This document shows, piece after piece, positions 1 to 6,474 of a stretch of DNA of 16,628 nucleotides. The notes beneath the pieces were generated by a model. The model did no database searches and was not told the origin of the DNA. It was given only the letters and a program-made list of their open reading frames with translations. Location of the stretch: contig JAEWPX010000136.1 of assembly GCA_023399375.1 (NCBI GenBank), positions 1 to 16,628 on the forward strand, given 5' to 3'. The translations under genes were made by a program, and so were the position numbers. This DNA is from Pseudomonadota bacterium (GTDB lineage: Bacteria; Desulfobacterota; Desulfovibrionia; Desulfovibrionales; Desulfovibrionaceae). How positions within the stretch are numbered: the first letter of the stretch is position 1; the number at the start of each line of letters is the position of its first letter.

Positions 1-1448
1 TGCTGCTCGGGGGGCTTTTGTGCGTCAACATGGCCGGGCCCGTGATCATGGTCTGGTACGCGGCCATGGCCCGCGACCTCTACACGGCCACGGCGGACAA
101 GGACCTCGCCGCCCTGACCGCCGCCCACGAGCTGGAAAATGCCCTGCTCAACCAGAAGGGCTACGCCACCTACTACTATCTGAGCCAGGACCCGACCTGG
201 CTCGTCAAGCTCGACGAGAGCCGCCGCGCCTTCGCGCTGTGGCTTGAGCGCATGCGCCAGCAGGTGGACGCGCCCGAGGCCGTGGCCCTGCTCGACGGCA
301 TCGACGCCGCGTACAAGGAATACGCCGCGGCCAAGGACAATGTCATCAGCCTCTACCAGCAGGGGCGGGTGGAGGCGGCCAAGGGCCAGCACTGGGCCGT
401 GCGCGACGATTTTGACGGCGTCCGCGAGCTGTGCGACCGCTTCAAGGAATTCTTCCGGGCGCGCATGCGCGAGACGGGCGAGGTGTACATCGAGCGCACG
501 AACATGGTCATGGGCGTGGCCGTGATCGGCGTGCTCATCAACGCCACCTTGGGCTTTTTCCTGGCCTACGTCCTGGTCGGGCAGATCCTCGACCCCATCC
601 GCCGCCTGGCCCGGGGCGATCGGGGCAAGGAGCCGCTGGCCGGATTTTCCGACGAGGTCAAGGCCATCGGCCAGAAGTTCCACGACCTGGAGAAGGACGT
701 GGACAAGGCGCAGATGGACCTGGAGCAGAGCCGGGGCCACCTCATGCAGTCCGAGAAGCTGGCCATGGCCGGCCGGCTGGCCGCGGGCGTGGCCCATACC
801 ATCCGCAACCCCCTGACCTCGGTCAAGATGCGGCTTTTCTCCCTGGAGCGCGGCCTCAAGCTCGATCCCTCCCAGAAGGAGGATTTCGAGGTCATCGCCG
901 AGGAGATCGGCCACATCGACACCATCGTGCGCAATTTCCTGGAATTCGCCCGGCCGCCCAAGCTCACGGCCCAGCCCGTGAGCCTTTCGGCCGTGGTCGA
1001 TACCACGCTCAACCTGCTGAAGCACCGTCTGGAATCCTACAACGTGGAAGTGACCGTGGAGCGGGCCAGGGCCTTGCCGGAAATAAACGCCGACCCCGAC
1101 CAGCTCAAGGAGGCTCTCGTCAACCTCGTGCTCAACGCCTGCGAGGCCATGGTCGAGGGCGGGCGGCTGCGCATCCGCGAGGAAACGGGCGTGCTCGAAC
1201 CGCACGGCCGCATCGTGGCGCTGCGCGTGACGGACAGCGGCCCGGGCGTGGACCCGGCCCTGTTCGAGAGCGTGTTCCAGCCGTTTTTCACCACCAAGGG
1301 CGAGGGATCGGGCCTGGGGCTGCCCATCGTCAAGCGCATCGTCGAGGAACACGGCGGCTGGATCACCATCCAGTCCCCGCCCGGCGACGGGACGACGTTC
1401 ACCATGGTTTTTCCGTGCGAAGGGGAGCGGGGATGGCACAGGTCCTGA
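1..1448 (+). CDS. Membrane sensor histidine kinase (5'-truncated)
   Basis: This is the sensor kinase of the pair formed with the next gene. The frame is open to the window edge, and the residues before the first possible start (TTG at 18) are still hydrophobic. The first membrane helix and true start therefore lie partly upstream. Numbering from the TTG: a roughly 140-residue helical extracytoplasmic sensor region follows helix 1, helix 2 is at about 164-188, and a short HAMP-like linker with DPIRRLA and a coiled coil lead to the HisKA domain. H260 sits in HTIRNP. The ATPase domain shows an N box (NLVLNACEAM, about 369-378), a G1 box (DSGPG, 406-410) and a G2 box (GSGLGLP). The glutamate that usually follows the phospho-histidine is threonine. 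The last 16 bp overlap the regulator gene. The ligand cannot be read from the sequence; the neighbours suggest an anion or sulfur-compound signal. Confidence 0.93.
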   Translation, partial: LLGGLLCVNMAGPVIMVWYAAMARDLYTATADKDLAALTAAHELENALLNQKGYATYYYLSQDPTWLVKLDESRRAFALWLERMRQQVDAPEAVALLDGIDAAYKEYAAAKDNVISLYQQGRVEAAKGQHWAVRDDFDGVRELCDRFKEFFRARMRETGEVYIERTNMVMGVAVIGVLINATLGFFLAYVLVGQILDPIRRLARGDRGKEPLAGFSDEVKAIGQKFHDLEKDVDKAQMDLEQSRGHLMQSEKLAMAGRLAAGVAHTIRNPLTSVKMRLFSLERGLKLDPSQKEDFEVIAEEIGHIDTIVRNFLEFARPPKLTAQPVSLSAVVDTTLNLLKHRLESYNVEVTVERARALPEINADPDQLKEALVNLVLNACEAMVEGGRLRIREETGVLEPHGRIVALRVTDSGPGVDPALFESVFQPFFTTKGEGSGLGLPIVKRIVEEHGGWITIQSPPGDGTTFTMVFPCEGERGWHRS

Positions 1449-2863
1449 TCGTGGACGACGACCATCAGCTGCGCATGAGCTTCGAGCGGCTGCTCGTCGC
1501 CGAGGGCTACGACGTGCGCACCGCCTCCTCGGGCGAAGCCGGCATCGCCGCGGTGCGCGAAGCCCTGCCCGACGTGGTGGTCATGGATGTGCGCATGCCC
1601 GGCATTTCGGGGCTCGAGGCCTACGCCGCCATGCGCGAGATCGAGCCGCGCCTGCCCGTGATCATCATGACCGCCTTCGGCACCACGGACATCGCCATCG
1701 AGGCCACCAAGATGGGGGCCTACGACTATATTCTGAAGCCCTTCGACATCCCCGAGACCCTGCGCCTGATCGACAAGGCCGTGGCCGCCGGCCGGGCCAT
1801 GCGCGCCCGGGTGGCCGTGGGCGAGGAGGGCGCGGCGGCCGCGGCCGAAGCCATCATCGGCAAAAGCCCGGCCATGCAGGAACTCTACAAGGCCATCGGC
1901 CGCGCGGCTCCGACGGACGCCACCGTGCTCGTGCGCGGCGAATCCGGCACCGGCAAGGAGCTCGTGGCCCGGGCGCTCTACCAGCACTCCCAGCGCGCCG
2001 GAAAGCCGTTTCTGGTCATCAACTGCGTGGCCATCCCCGAGTCCCTGCTCGAATCCGAGCTGTTCGGCTACGAAAAGGGTGCGTTCACCGGCGCGGCCGG
2101 GCGCAAGGTGGGCAAGATCGAGCAGGCCAACCACGGCACGGTCTTTCTCGACGAGATCGGCGACATGCCGCTGACCATCCAGGCCAAGCTGCTGCGCCTG
2201 CTCCAGGAACGCAACGTGGAGCGTCTGGGCGGGCGTCAGGTCATTCCCGTGGACGTGCGCATCATCGCCGCCACCAACCGCGACCTCGAAGACGCCGTGC
2301 GCCAGGGGCTTTTCCGCGAAGACCTCTACTACCGCCTGAAGGTGGTGACGCTGTCGTTGCCGCCCCTGCGCGAGCGCCCCGGCGACATCCCGCTGCTCGT
2401 GCGCTACTTCCTCGACCGCTTCTCCCGCGACATGGGCCAGCCCGACCCGGGCGCATCCGAGGCCGCCGTGGAGTTCCTGAAGGCCCAGCCCTGGCCGGGC
2501 AATGTCCGGGAACTGGGCAACACGGTCAAAAAGGCGCTGATCTTCAACCTCGGCGCGCCGCTTGGCCTCGACGAAGTGAAAAAGGCCCTGGACGAGCCGA
2601 TGCGCAACGGGGCCGCCACCGGCGGCGATCCTGAGGAAAGCGTGTCGCTTCTTATTCGCCGCGAGCTGGCCTCGGGCCGGGAAAGCCTGTTCGAGGACCT
2701 GATGGACCGTTTCGGCCAGCAGGTTATCCGCGAGGCCCTGACGGCCACGGGCGGCAACCGCAGCCAGGCCGCGCGCCTGCTCGGGCTCTCGCGCCCCACG
2801 CTTCTGGCCAAGATCGAGAAATACGGCCTGCGCATCGAGTCCCGCGTGCGTCAAGCCGACTGA
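1433..2863 (+). CDS. NtrC-family sigma-54-dependent response regulator
   Basis: This 476-residue enhancer-binding protein is the output partner of the overlapping kinase. It should use ATP to open sigma-54 promoter complexes. The receiver domain (1-120) has the acidic pocket DDD at 8-10, phospho-acceptor D52, switch T80 and K102. The AAA+ domain has a Walker A motif GESGTGKE (169-176), the sigma-54 contact loop GAFTGA (216-221) and a Walker B motif VFLDEIGD (237-244). A Fis-type helix-turn-helix lies at about 441-466. All key residues are intact and the length is normal for the family. The ATG at 1433 follows a GGGGAG ribosome site inside the kinase gene, so translation is probably coupled. 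A perfect sigma-54 promoter lies 145 bp downstream of the stop, which makes the next operon the obvious target. That link is an inference. Confidence 0.95.
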   Translation: MAQVLIVDDDHQLRMSFERLLVAEGYDVRTASSGEAGIAAVREALPDVVVMDVRMPGISGLEAYAAMREIEPRLPVIIMTAFGTTDIAIEATKMGAYDYILKPFDIPETLRLIDKAVAAGRAMRARVAVGEEGAAAAAEAIIGKSPAMQELYKAIGRAAPTDATVLVRGESGTGKELVARALYQHSQRAGKPFLVINCVAIPESLLESELFGYEKGAFTGAAGRKVGKIEQANHGTVFLDEIGDMPLTIQAKLLRLLQERNVERLGGRQVIPVDVRIIAATNRDLEDAVRQGLFREDLYYRLKVVTLSLPPLRERPGDIPLLVRYFLDRFSRDMGQPDPGASEAAVEFLKAQPWPGNVRELGNTVKKALIFNLGAPLGLDEVKKALDEPMRNGAATGGDPEESVSLLIRRELASGRESLFEDLMDRFGQQVIREALTATGGNRSQAARLLGLSRPTLLAKIEKYGLRIESRVRQAD

Positions 2864-2884
2864 TTCCCCGCCGACGCCTTCCCG

Positions 2885-2903
2885 TTTTTACGTCCTGTAA
2901 AAA
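2885..2903. repeat. AT-rich inverted repeat, possible activator site
   Basis: TTTTTAC (2885-2891) and GTAAAAA (2897-2903) form a perfect 7+7 inverted repeat with a 5-nt spacer in otherwise GC-rich DNA. It lies about 105-120 bp upstream of the -24 element at 3008, a usual distance for the upstream site of an NtrC-type activator. With its A- and T-tracts it could instead be a weak bidirectional terminator after the regulator gene. The sequence alone does not decide between these. Confidence 0.4.
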
Positions 2904-2908
2904 ATGCT

Positions 2909-2944
2909 GACACCCCCTGCTGGCTTGGAGGTGTCGGGTTTTCT
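2909..2944 (+). terminator. Inverted repeat, terminator-like or activator site
   Basis: GACACC (2909-2914) pairs with GGTGTC (2930-2935) across a 15-nt loop that allows a few further pairs. It is followed by GGG and then TTTTCTT, so it could end the kinase-regulator transcript. It also lies 75-100 bp upstream of the sigma-54 promoter, so its two half-sites could be an operator for the activator encoded next to it. The stem is short for a terminator. Confidence 0.4.
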
Positions 2945-3007
2945 TGCAAGTTCATTTTTTCCCATGAGATATCCGCGTGTTGCTCAGGCGTTGCCGGCGC
3001 GGTTTCC

Positions 3008-3022
3008 TGGCACGGGAGTTGC
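3008..3022 (+). promoter_or_regulatory. Sigma-54 (-24/-12) promoter
   Basis: TGGCACGGGAGTTGC matches the sigma-54 consensus TGGCACG-N4-TTGC at every specified base. The invariant GG (-24) and GC (-12) are 10 bp apart. Transcription should start near 3034, about 20 nt before the start codon of the receiver gene. It lies in an intergenic region directly downstream of a gene for a sigma-54 activator, which greatly lowers the chance of coincidence. It should drive the receiver, permease and membrane-protein genes as one operon ending at the terminator near 5524-5563. Confidence 0.85.
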
Positions 3023-3055
3023 GATGGCAAGACCAAACCTTGTCAGGAGACCGTG

Positions 3056-3427
3056 GTGGATCGTCCAAGGGCAACGCTGGTCATCGCCGAGAGAAACGCC
3101 AACATCCGGGAGCTTCTGCGCCGGGAATTCGGACGCGAGGGCTACGCCGTGTTGACGGCGGGCTCCGGCGCCGAAGTCCTGTCGCACCTGTCCCTGGCGG
3201 AGAAGGTGGACATTCTCGTGCTCGACGCCGAGATGGGCGGTCCCGACGGCTCGGCCCTTGTGTCGCAACTGGAGCGGGCCTTTCCCCAGGTGCCCGTGGT
3301 GCTGCACGGCTTCGCCGGTTTCGAGGCGGGGCAGGGCGGCGTGGCCCGGGTGGAGAAGGGCGGCGACTTCGAGCGCTTAAAAAGCACGGTGCGCGAAGTG
3401 TTGCGGCCTCGGGACGGCAACGGCTGA
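3056..3427 (+). CDS. Stand-alone receiver-domain protein (atypical)
   Basis: A single receiver domain of 123 residues with no output domain, first gene after the sigma-54 promoter. The phospho-acceptor D57 (VLDAEMGG) and the conserved lysine K101 are present. The metal-binding acidic pair is reduced to E12, and the switch threonine or serine is replaced by histidine (H84 in VVLHGFAG). Phosphorylation-driven switching may therefore be altered. Two adjacent GTG codons (3053 and 3056) could start the gene. AGGAG at 3045-3049 is only 3 nt from the first and 6 nt from the second, so 3056 is preferred. Its position suggests it modulates the permease or feeds back on the kinase, for example as a phosphate sink. 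That role is an inference. Confidence 0.85.
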   Translation: MDRPRATLVIAERNANIRELLRREFGREGYAVLTAGSGAEVLSHLSLAEKVDILVLDAEMGGPDGSALVSQLERAFPQVPVVLHGFAGFEAGQGGVARVEKGGDFERLKSTVREVLRPRDGNG

Positions 3428-3459
3428 AGGGACAGGGGCGGCAAGGGGAAAGGGGTTCG

Positions 3460-3487
3460 GACCGGCGCGGCGCGACGCCGTGCGGTC
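3460..3487 (+). other. Intercistronic RNA hairpin
   Basis: In the 99 bp between the receiver and permease genes, GACCG (3460-3464) pairs with CGGTC (3483-3487), and CGGCG (3468-3472) pairs with CGCCG (3476-3480). Two further pairs join the two blocks, and the loop is 3 nt. There is no T-run, so it is not a terminator. It could stabilise or punctuate the mRNA so that receiver and permease are made at different levels. Confidence 0.4.
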
Positions 3488-3513
3488 GGGCCGGGGAAGC
3501 GCTACGCAAACAT

Positions 3514-3518
3514 GGAGG
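3514..3518 (+). promoter_or_regulatory. Ribosome binding site fixing the permease start
   Basis: GGAGG lies 8 nt before the ATG at 3527. An in-frame ATG at 3512 overlaps this site and has no comparable ribosome site of its own, so translation most likely starts at 3527. Confidence 0.7.
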
Positions 3519-3526
3519 AAGTGAAA

Positions 3527-4783
3527 ATGGGGTTCGGCAGGCAAGTTTTTGAGTTCCTGAAAGCGGCGTCGGTCGCGCACGCCCAGTGGGACCTGGAAGT
3601 GTCCACGTCCATCATCAAGAACAGGAAAAAGCTCCTTTTCCTCATGATTCTGGCCCTGCCCATCCTGGCGGTGTCCTTTGTCGAGGCGGGAGACTTCATC
3701 GGCAGCAAGACGGCGTACGGGCCGGCGTTCTACACCACCCAGATTTTTCTCGTCTCCATCGCCGTGGGTTTGGCCGCGGGCCTGATCACGGGCTGCATCG
3801 GCGCGGGCGGCGGCTTCATCATCACCCCGGCGCTCATGGCTGCGGGCGTCAAGGGCATCCTGGCCGTCGGCACCGACCTTTTCCACATCTTCGCCAAGGC
3901 CATCATGGGCACGGCCGTGCATAAAAAGCTCGGCAACGTCTCGGTCAAGCTGGCCGTCGCCTTCCTGGTCGGCTCGGGCGCGGGCACCTTTGTCGGCGGC
4001 GCCATCAACAAGGGCCTCTACAACAAGGACCCGTTGCTCTCCGAGTTCTTCATCAGCACCATCTATGCGGTCCTGCTCGGCTTCCTCGGCTTCTACGCCC
4101 TGTTCGACTACCTCAAGGCCAGCCGCAAGGACTCCGGCGACGCCCACGGCGGCAGCCACGGCGGCCCGGCCGGCACCACCGGCATGGCGCTCAAACTGCA
4201 AAACCTCAACGTCGCCCCCATGATCACCTTCGACGAGGACTTCGTCCCCGGCGGCAAGCGCATCTCCGGCTGGATCGTGGCCGCGGGCGGCATGATCGTC
4301 GGCATCCTGGCCGCGCTCATGGGCGTGGGCGGCGGCTTCGTCACCTTCCCCATGTTCGTTTACGTCTTCGGCGTGTCCTCCATGACCACGGTCGGCACGG
4401 ACATCCTCCAGATCATCTTCACCGCGGGCCTCGGCGCCATCGCCCAGTACGCCATCTATGGCTATGTGTTCTACACCCTGGCCATGGGCATGCTGCTCGG
4501 TTCGCTCCTCGGCATCCAGGTCGGCGCGCTGACCACCAAGGTGGTCAAGGGCATCCACATCCGCGGCTTCTACGCCATGTCCATCATCGCCGGCTTCATC
4601 AACCGCGCCGCGACGCTGCCCAAGAAGTTCGTGGAGCTCGAGTACATCAACATGTCCAAGGAACTGGTGTCCGGCATCGAGTTCGTGGGCAACATCGTGT
4701 TCTGGATCGTGGTGGCCATCTTCGGCGCCTGGGTCATCGGCAAGTTCATCGTCAATATCGGCGCCCTGCGCCAGGAGGGGTAA
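3527..4783 (+). CDS. TauE/SafE (TSUP)-family anion permease
   Basis: A 418-residue polytopic membrane protein of the TSUP/DUF81 family, whose characterised members move sulfite, sulfonates or related anions. The family signature appears twice: GAGGGFIITP at about 93-102 and GVGGGFVTFP at about 266-275. Each copy is followed by a VGTD block (about 114-117 and 289-292), showing the two-fold pseudo-repeat of this fold. It is much longer than the common 250-residue members. There is an N-terminal extension before the first helix (about 35-55) and a Gly/His-rich hydrophilic loop at about 198-245 between the halves. It sits between a receiver gene and an unrecognised membrane-protein gene, behind a sigma-54 promoter. 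In a sulfate reducer the likely cargo is sulfite, sulfate, thiosulfate or a sulfonate. Substrate and direction cannot be read from the sequence. Confidence 0.9.
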   Translation: MGFGRQVFEFLKAASVAHAQWDLEVSTSIIKNRKKLLFLMILALPILAVSFVEAGDFIGSKTAYGPAFYTTQIFLVSIAVGLAAGLITGCIGAGGGFIITPALMAAGVKGILAVGTDLFHIFAKAIMGTAVHKKLGNVSVKLAVAFLVGSGAGTFVGGAINKGLYNKDPLLSEFFISTIYAVLLGFLGFYALFDYLKASRKDSGDAHGGSHGGPAGTTGMALKLQNLNVAPMITFDEDFVPGGKRISGWIVAAGGMIVGILAALMGVGGGFVTFPMFVYVFGVSSMTTVGTDILQIIFTAGLGAIAQYAIYGYVFYTLAMGMLLGSLLGIQVGALTTKVVKGIHIRGFYAMSIIAGFINRAATLPKKFVELEYINMSKELVSGIEFVGNIVFWIVVAIFGAWVIGKFIVNIGALRQEG

Positions 4784-4787
4784 CGGC

Positions 4788-5501
4788 ATGCTCGTCACGG
4801 ACAAGAAACTCTTCATCAAGGGCTTTGTGCTGCTGGGGTCGTTCGCCGTGGTGTTCTTCCTGATCTTCAGCCCGATCTTCCCGGGCGGGGTCAATGGCCT
4901 GCACTTCTCCGACGACCTTTTCAACAAGCTGTCCAAGGGCTCGTCCTACTTCATCCCCAAGGTGGCCGCCGAAGCCAAGCAGTACGAGGGCAAGCAGATC
5001 AGCGTGGAGGTGAAGTTCAAGACTCCCGAAGACGCCAAGCTGGCTCAGACGCTCATCGGCAAGGTCGGCGGCACGGCCGAGCCCAAGGGCGAAACCGTGG
5101 CCGTGAGCGGCGACCTGGGGGCCATGCTGGCCAAGGTCCTCGAAGGCGCGGACGAATTGTACAAGGATCAGGACACCCAGCTCCAGGCCTTCTACGGCAT
5201 GGACGGCAAGAAGGCCATGAAGGGCTGGTGGACGACGTTTACGGCCATGATCAAGCCCTTGCAGCGGGCCAAGATGATCGAAGAGGCCAACATGCTCAAC
5301 ACGGTGAACCAGAAGGCCATCGAGCCGGCTTACAACTTCTACGGTATCCCGGCCGAGAGCATCATGACCAAGATTCCCACGGTCACCGGCCTGCTGGTGT
5401 TCTACGTCGTCTACACCATGTGGTACGGCTTCGCCATCTTCGACATCTTCAACGGGATCGGGCTCTCCATGAGCAAGTCCAAGATCAAGAAGGAAGCGTA
5501 A
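4788..5501 (+). CDS. Unrecognised two-helix membrane protein, permease partner
   Basis: I do not recognise a family for this 237-residue protein. It has a membrane helix at about 12-32, a hydrophilic region of about 165 residues, and a second helix at about 198-222 followed by a short lysine-rich tail (SKSKIKKEA). The positive charges at both ends place the termini in the cytoplasm and the middle region outside. Residues 70-125 look like an alternating strand/helix fold (QISVEVKFKTPEDAKLAQTL, then ETVAVSGDLGAMLAKVL). The gene starts 4 bp after the permease stop with GGAGGGG as ribosome site, and a terminator follows it. This strict coupling suggests a dedicated accessory subunit, for example a substrate-capture or gating domain. 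That is an inference. Confidence 0.85.
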   Translation: MLVTDKKLFIKGFVLLGSFAVVFFLIFSPIFPGGVNGLHFSDDLFNKLSKGSSYFIPKVAAEAKQYEGKQISVEVKFKTPEDAKLAQTLIGKVGGTAEPKGETVAVSGDLGAMLAKVLEGADELYKDQDTQLQAFYGMDGKKAMKGWWTTFTAMIKPLQRAKMIEEANMLNTVNQKAIEPAYNFYGIPAESIMTKIPTVTGLLVFYVVYTMWYGFAIFDIFNGIGLSMSKSKIKKEA

Positions 5502-5523
5502 ACCCCGCGCTCCTCCATAAACG

Positions 5524-5563
5524 CGAAGCCCCGGACCGCGCGCGGTCCGGGGCTTCGTCTTTT
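5524..5563 (+). terminator. Strong intrinsic terminator of the permease operon
   Basis: A perfect 14-bp stem (5524-5537 with 5544-5557, arm CGAAGCCCCGGACC) with a GCGCGC loop is followed by TCTTTT. It lies 22 bp after the membrane-protein stop and 24 bp before the end of the convergent receiver gene. It insulates the sigma-54 operon. There is no matching T-run on the minus-strand side. Confidence 0.93.
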
Positions 5564-5581
5564 GGCGCCGGGCGGGCGCGA

Positions 5582-5980
5582 TTATTCGATGAGGCCGAGA
5601 TTCTTGAGCAGGTGCAGCAGCATGTGCTTGTCGATGGGCTTGGGCACGTAGGAGGTGGCCCCGCCTTTGTAATAGGCCTCCACCACGTTTTTCGGGTCGT
5701 CGAGCGCCGTGGTCATGATGACCTTGGCTTCGTTGGCCGGCAGGATGCCGCGCTCCTTTTCGATGGCGCGGATGGAGCGCAGGGCCGTCTGCCCGTCCAT
5801 TTCCGGCATCATGATGTCCATGCAGACCAGGTCGTAGGGGTTGGCGTCGTCCAGGGACTGGGTGAAGGCCTGGACGGCCTCGAGTCCGTTGACCGCGATG
5901 TCCACTTCGCCGTAGGGGCCGAGAATTTTCTGGAGGATCTTGCGACTGGTGAAGTCGTCCTCGACTACGAGCACACGCAT
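5582..5980 (-). CDS. CheY-like single-domain response regulator
   Basis: A 132-residue receiver with no output domain. All active-site residues are in place: acidic pocket E7-D8-D9 (VVEDD), phospho-acceptor D55 (CMDIMMPEMDG), switch T91 in IMTTA, and K114 in VPKPID. The ATG at 5980 is chosen because GGGAGG lies 5 nt upstream and the receiver fold begins at once. The open frame continues further upstream, but that part lacks any domain. It is transcribed toward the sigma-54 operon and is separated from it by the terminator. No kinase gene is adjacent on the same strand, so its partner is unknown. It is likely to act by protein-protein contact. Confidence 0.93.
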   Translation of the reverse strand: MRVLVVEDDFTSRKILQKILGPYGEVDIAVNGLEAVQAFTQSLDDANPYDLVCMDIMMPEMDGQTALRSIRAIEKERGILPANEAKVIMTTALDDPKNVVEAYYKGGATSYVPKPIDKHMLLHLLKNLGLIE

Positions 5981-6066
5981 CAATGCCTCCCTGGAACGCT
6001 TGGGTCGCCGTGTCCCGCGTGGCGGGCGTCGGGGAGGCGGCCCTGCCGCGCATCCCCGATAGGATT

Positions 6067-6095
6067 TTTCTAGGCCCAACGGCGGGAAAAGGCAA
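6067..6095 (-). promoter_or_regulatory. Candidate sigma-70-type promoter for the CheY-like gene
   Basis: On the minus strand, TTGCCT (6090-6095) and TAGAAA (6067-6072) are separated by 17 bp, each matching four of six consensus bases. The start of transcription would be about 80 nt upstream of the receiver ATG. The AT-rich patch stands out in GC-rich DNA, but this is a weak call. Confidence 0.35.
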
Positions 6096-6189
6096 TGCGT
6101 CGGCCGGGAAGCCGGCGCACGGCTTGCCACGGGGCGGGAAGGCGCGTAAAAAAAGAGTTTGCGCACGCCGCGCGTCACGGAGCGAATAC

Positions 6190-6474
6190 ATGGGTTTGGG
6201 ACTCGATTACGTCTTTTTCGCCGCGAGCAACGTTGCGCCGCGTTGGCACGAGACTTGGCCGTTCGGCCCCGGCCTGGAGGAGGGCCTGCTGTCCGTGGTG
6301 CTCAAGGGGCTTTTCATCCTCGCCATCCTCGGCGGCATGGCTTGGCTTTTGCGTTACCTGTTCGGGCCGGGCGGGCCGCTTCGCGACAAGGAGTTCGACG
6401 AGCCCGATCCCGAAGACCCGGCGCGCCGCGGCGCTCCGGACGACCGGGAGGGCGACGGGCGGCGCGAACCATGA
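6190..6474 (+). CDS. Small single-helix membrane protein
   Basis: A 94-residue protein of unrecognised family. One membrane helix (about 34-57, rich in Leu, Ile and Gly) is followed by a very acidic and basic tail (about 60-94) with many Asp, Glu, Arg and Pro residues, likely cytoplasmic and disordered. The ATG at 6190 has GGAG 7 nt upstream; longer in-frame starts lie in non-coding-looking sequence. The stop overlaps the ATG of the HD-domain gene as ATGA, so the two are translationally coupled. It may anchor or regulate the HD protein. The function is unknown. Confidence 0.75.
   Translation: MGLGLDYVFFAASNVAPRWHETWPFGPGLEEGLLSVVLKGLFILAILGGMAWLLRYLFGPGGPLRDKEFDEPDPEDPARRGAPDDREGDGRREP

Noticed and set aside
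18..20. TTG at 18 as the true kinase start
   Set aside because: The codons before it are still hydrophobic and in frame to the window edge, so the first membrane helix is cut off by the boundary.
431..1432. N-terminal extension of the sigma-54 regulator in its own frame
   Set aside because: The translation upstream of 1433 is low-complexity Arg/Gly/Pro shadow of the kinase gene. The receiver fold begins exactly at the ATG at 1433, which has a ribosome site.
1037..2854. A 605-codon open frame on the minus strand across the kinase and regulator
   Set aside because: It lies fully antisense to two genes with intact catalytic motifs. High GC content makes such long empty frames common, and its translation shows no domain.
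3512..3514. ATG at 3512 as permease start
   Set aside because: It has no ribosome site of its own and overlaps the GGAGG that serves the ATG at 3527.
3377..4936. A 519-codon minus-strand open frame opposite the permease
   Set aside because: Its Asp/His/Gly-rich translation is the mirror of the permease codons, while the plus strand encodes clear membrane helices and TSUP motifs.
5981..6178. N-terminal extension of the minus-strand CheY-like protein to 6178
   Set aside because: The extra 66 residues are Arg/Pro-rich without a domain, cover the probable promoter, and the ATG at 5980 has a good ribosome site.
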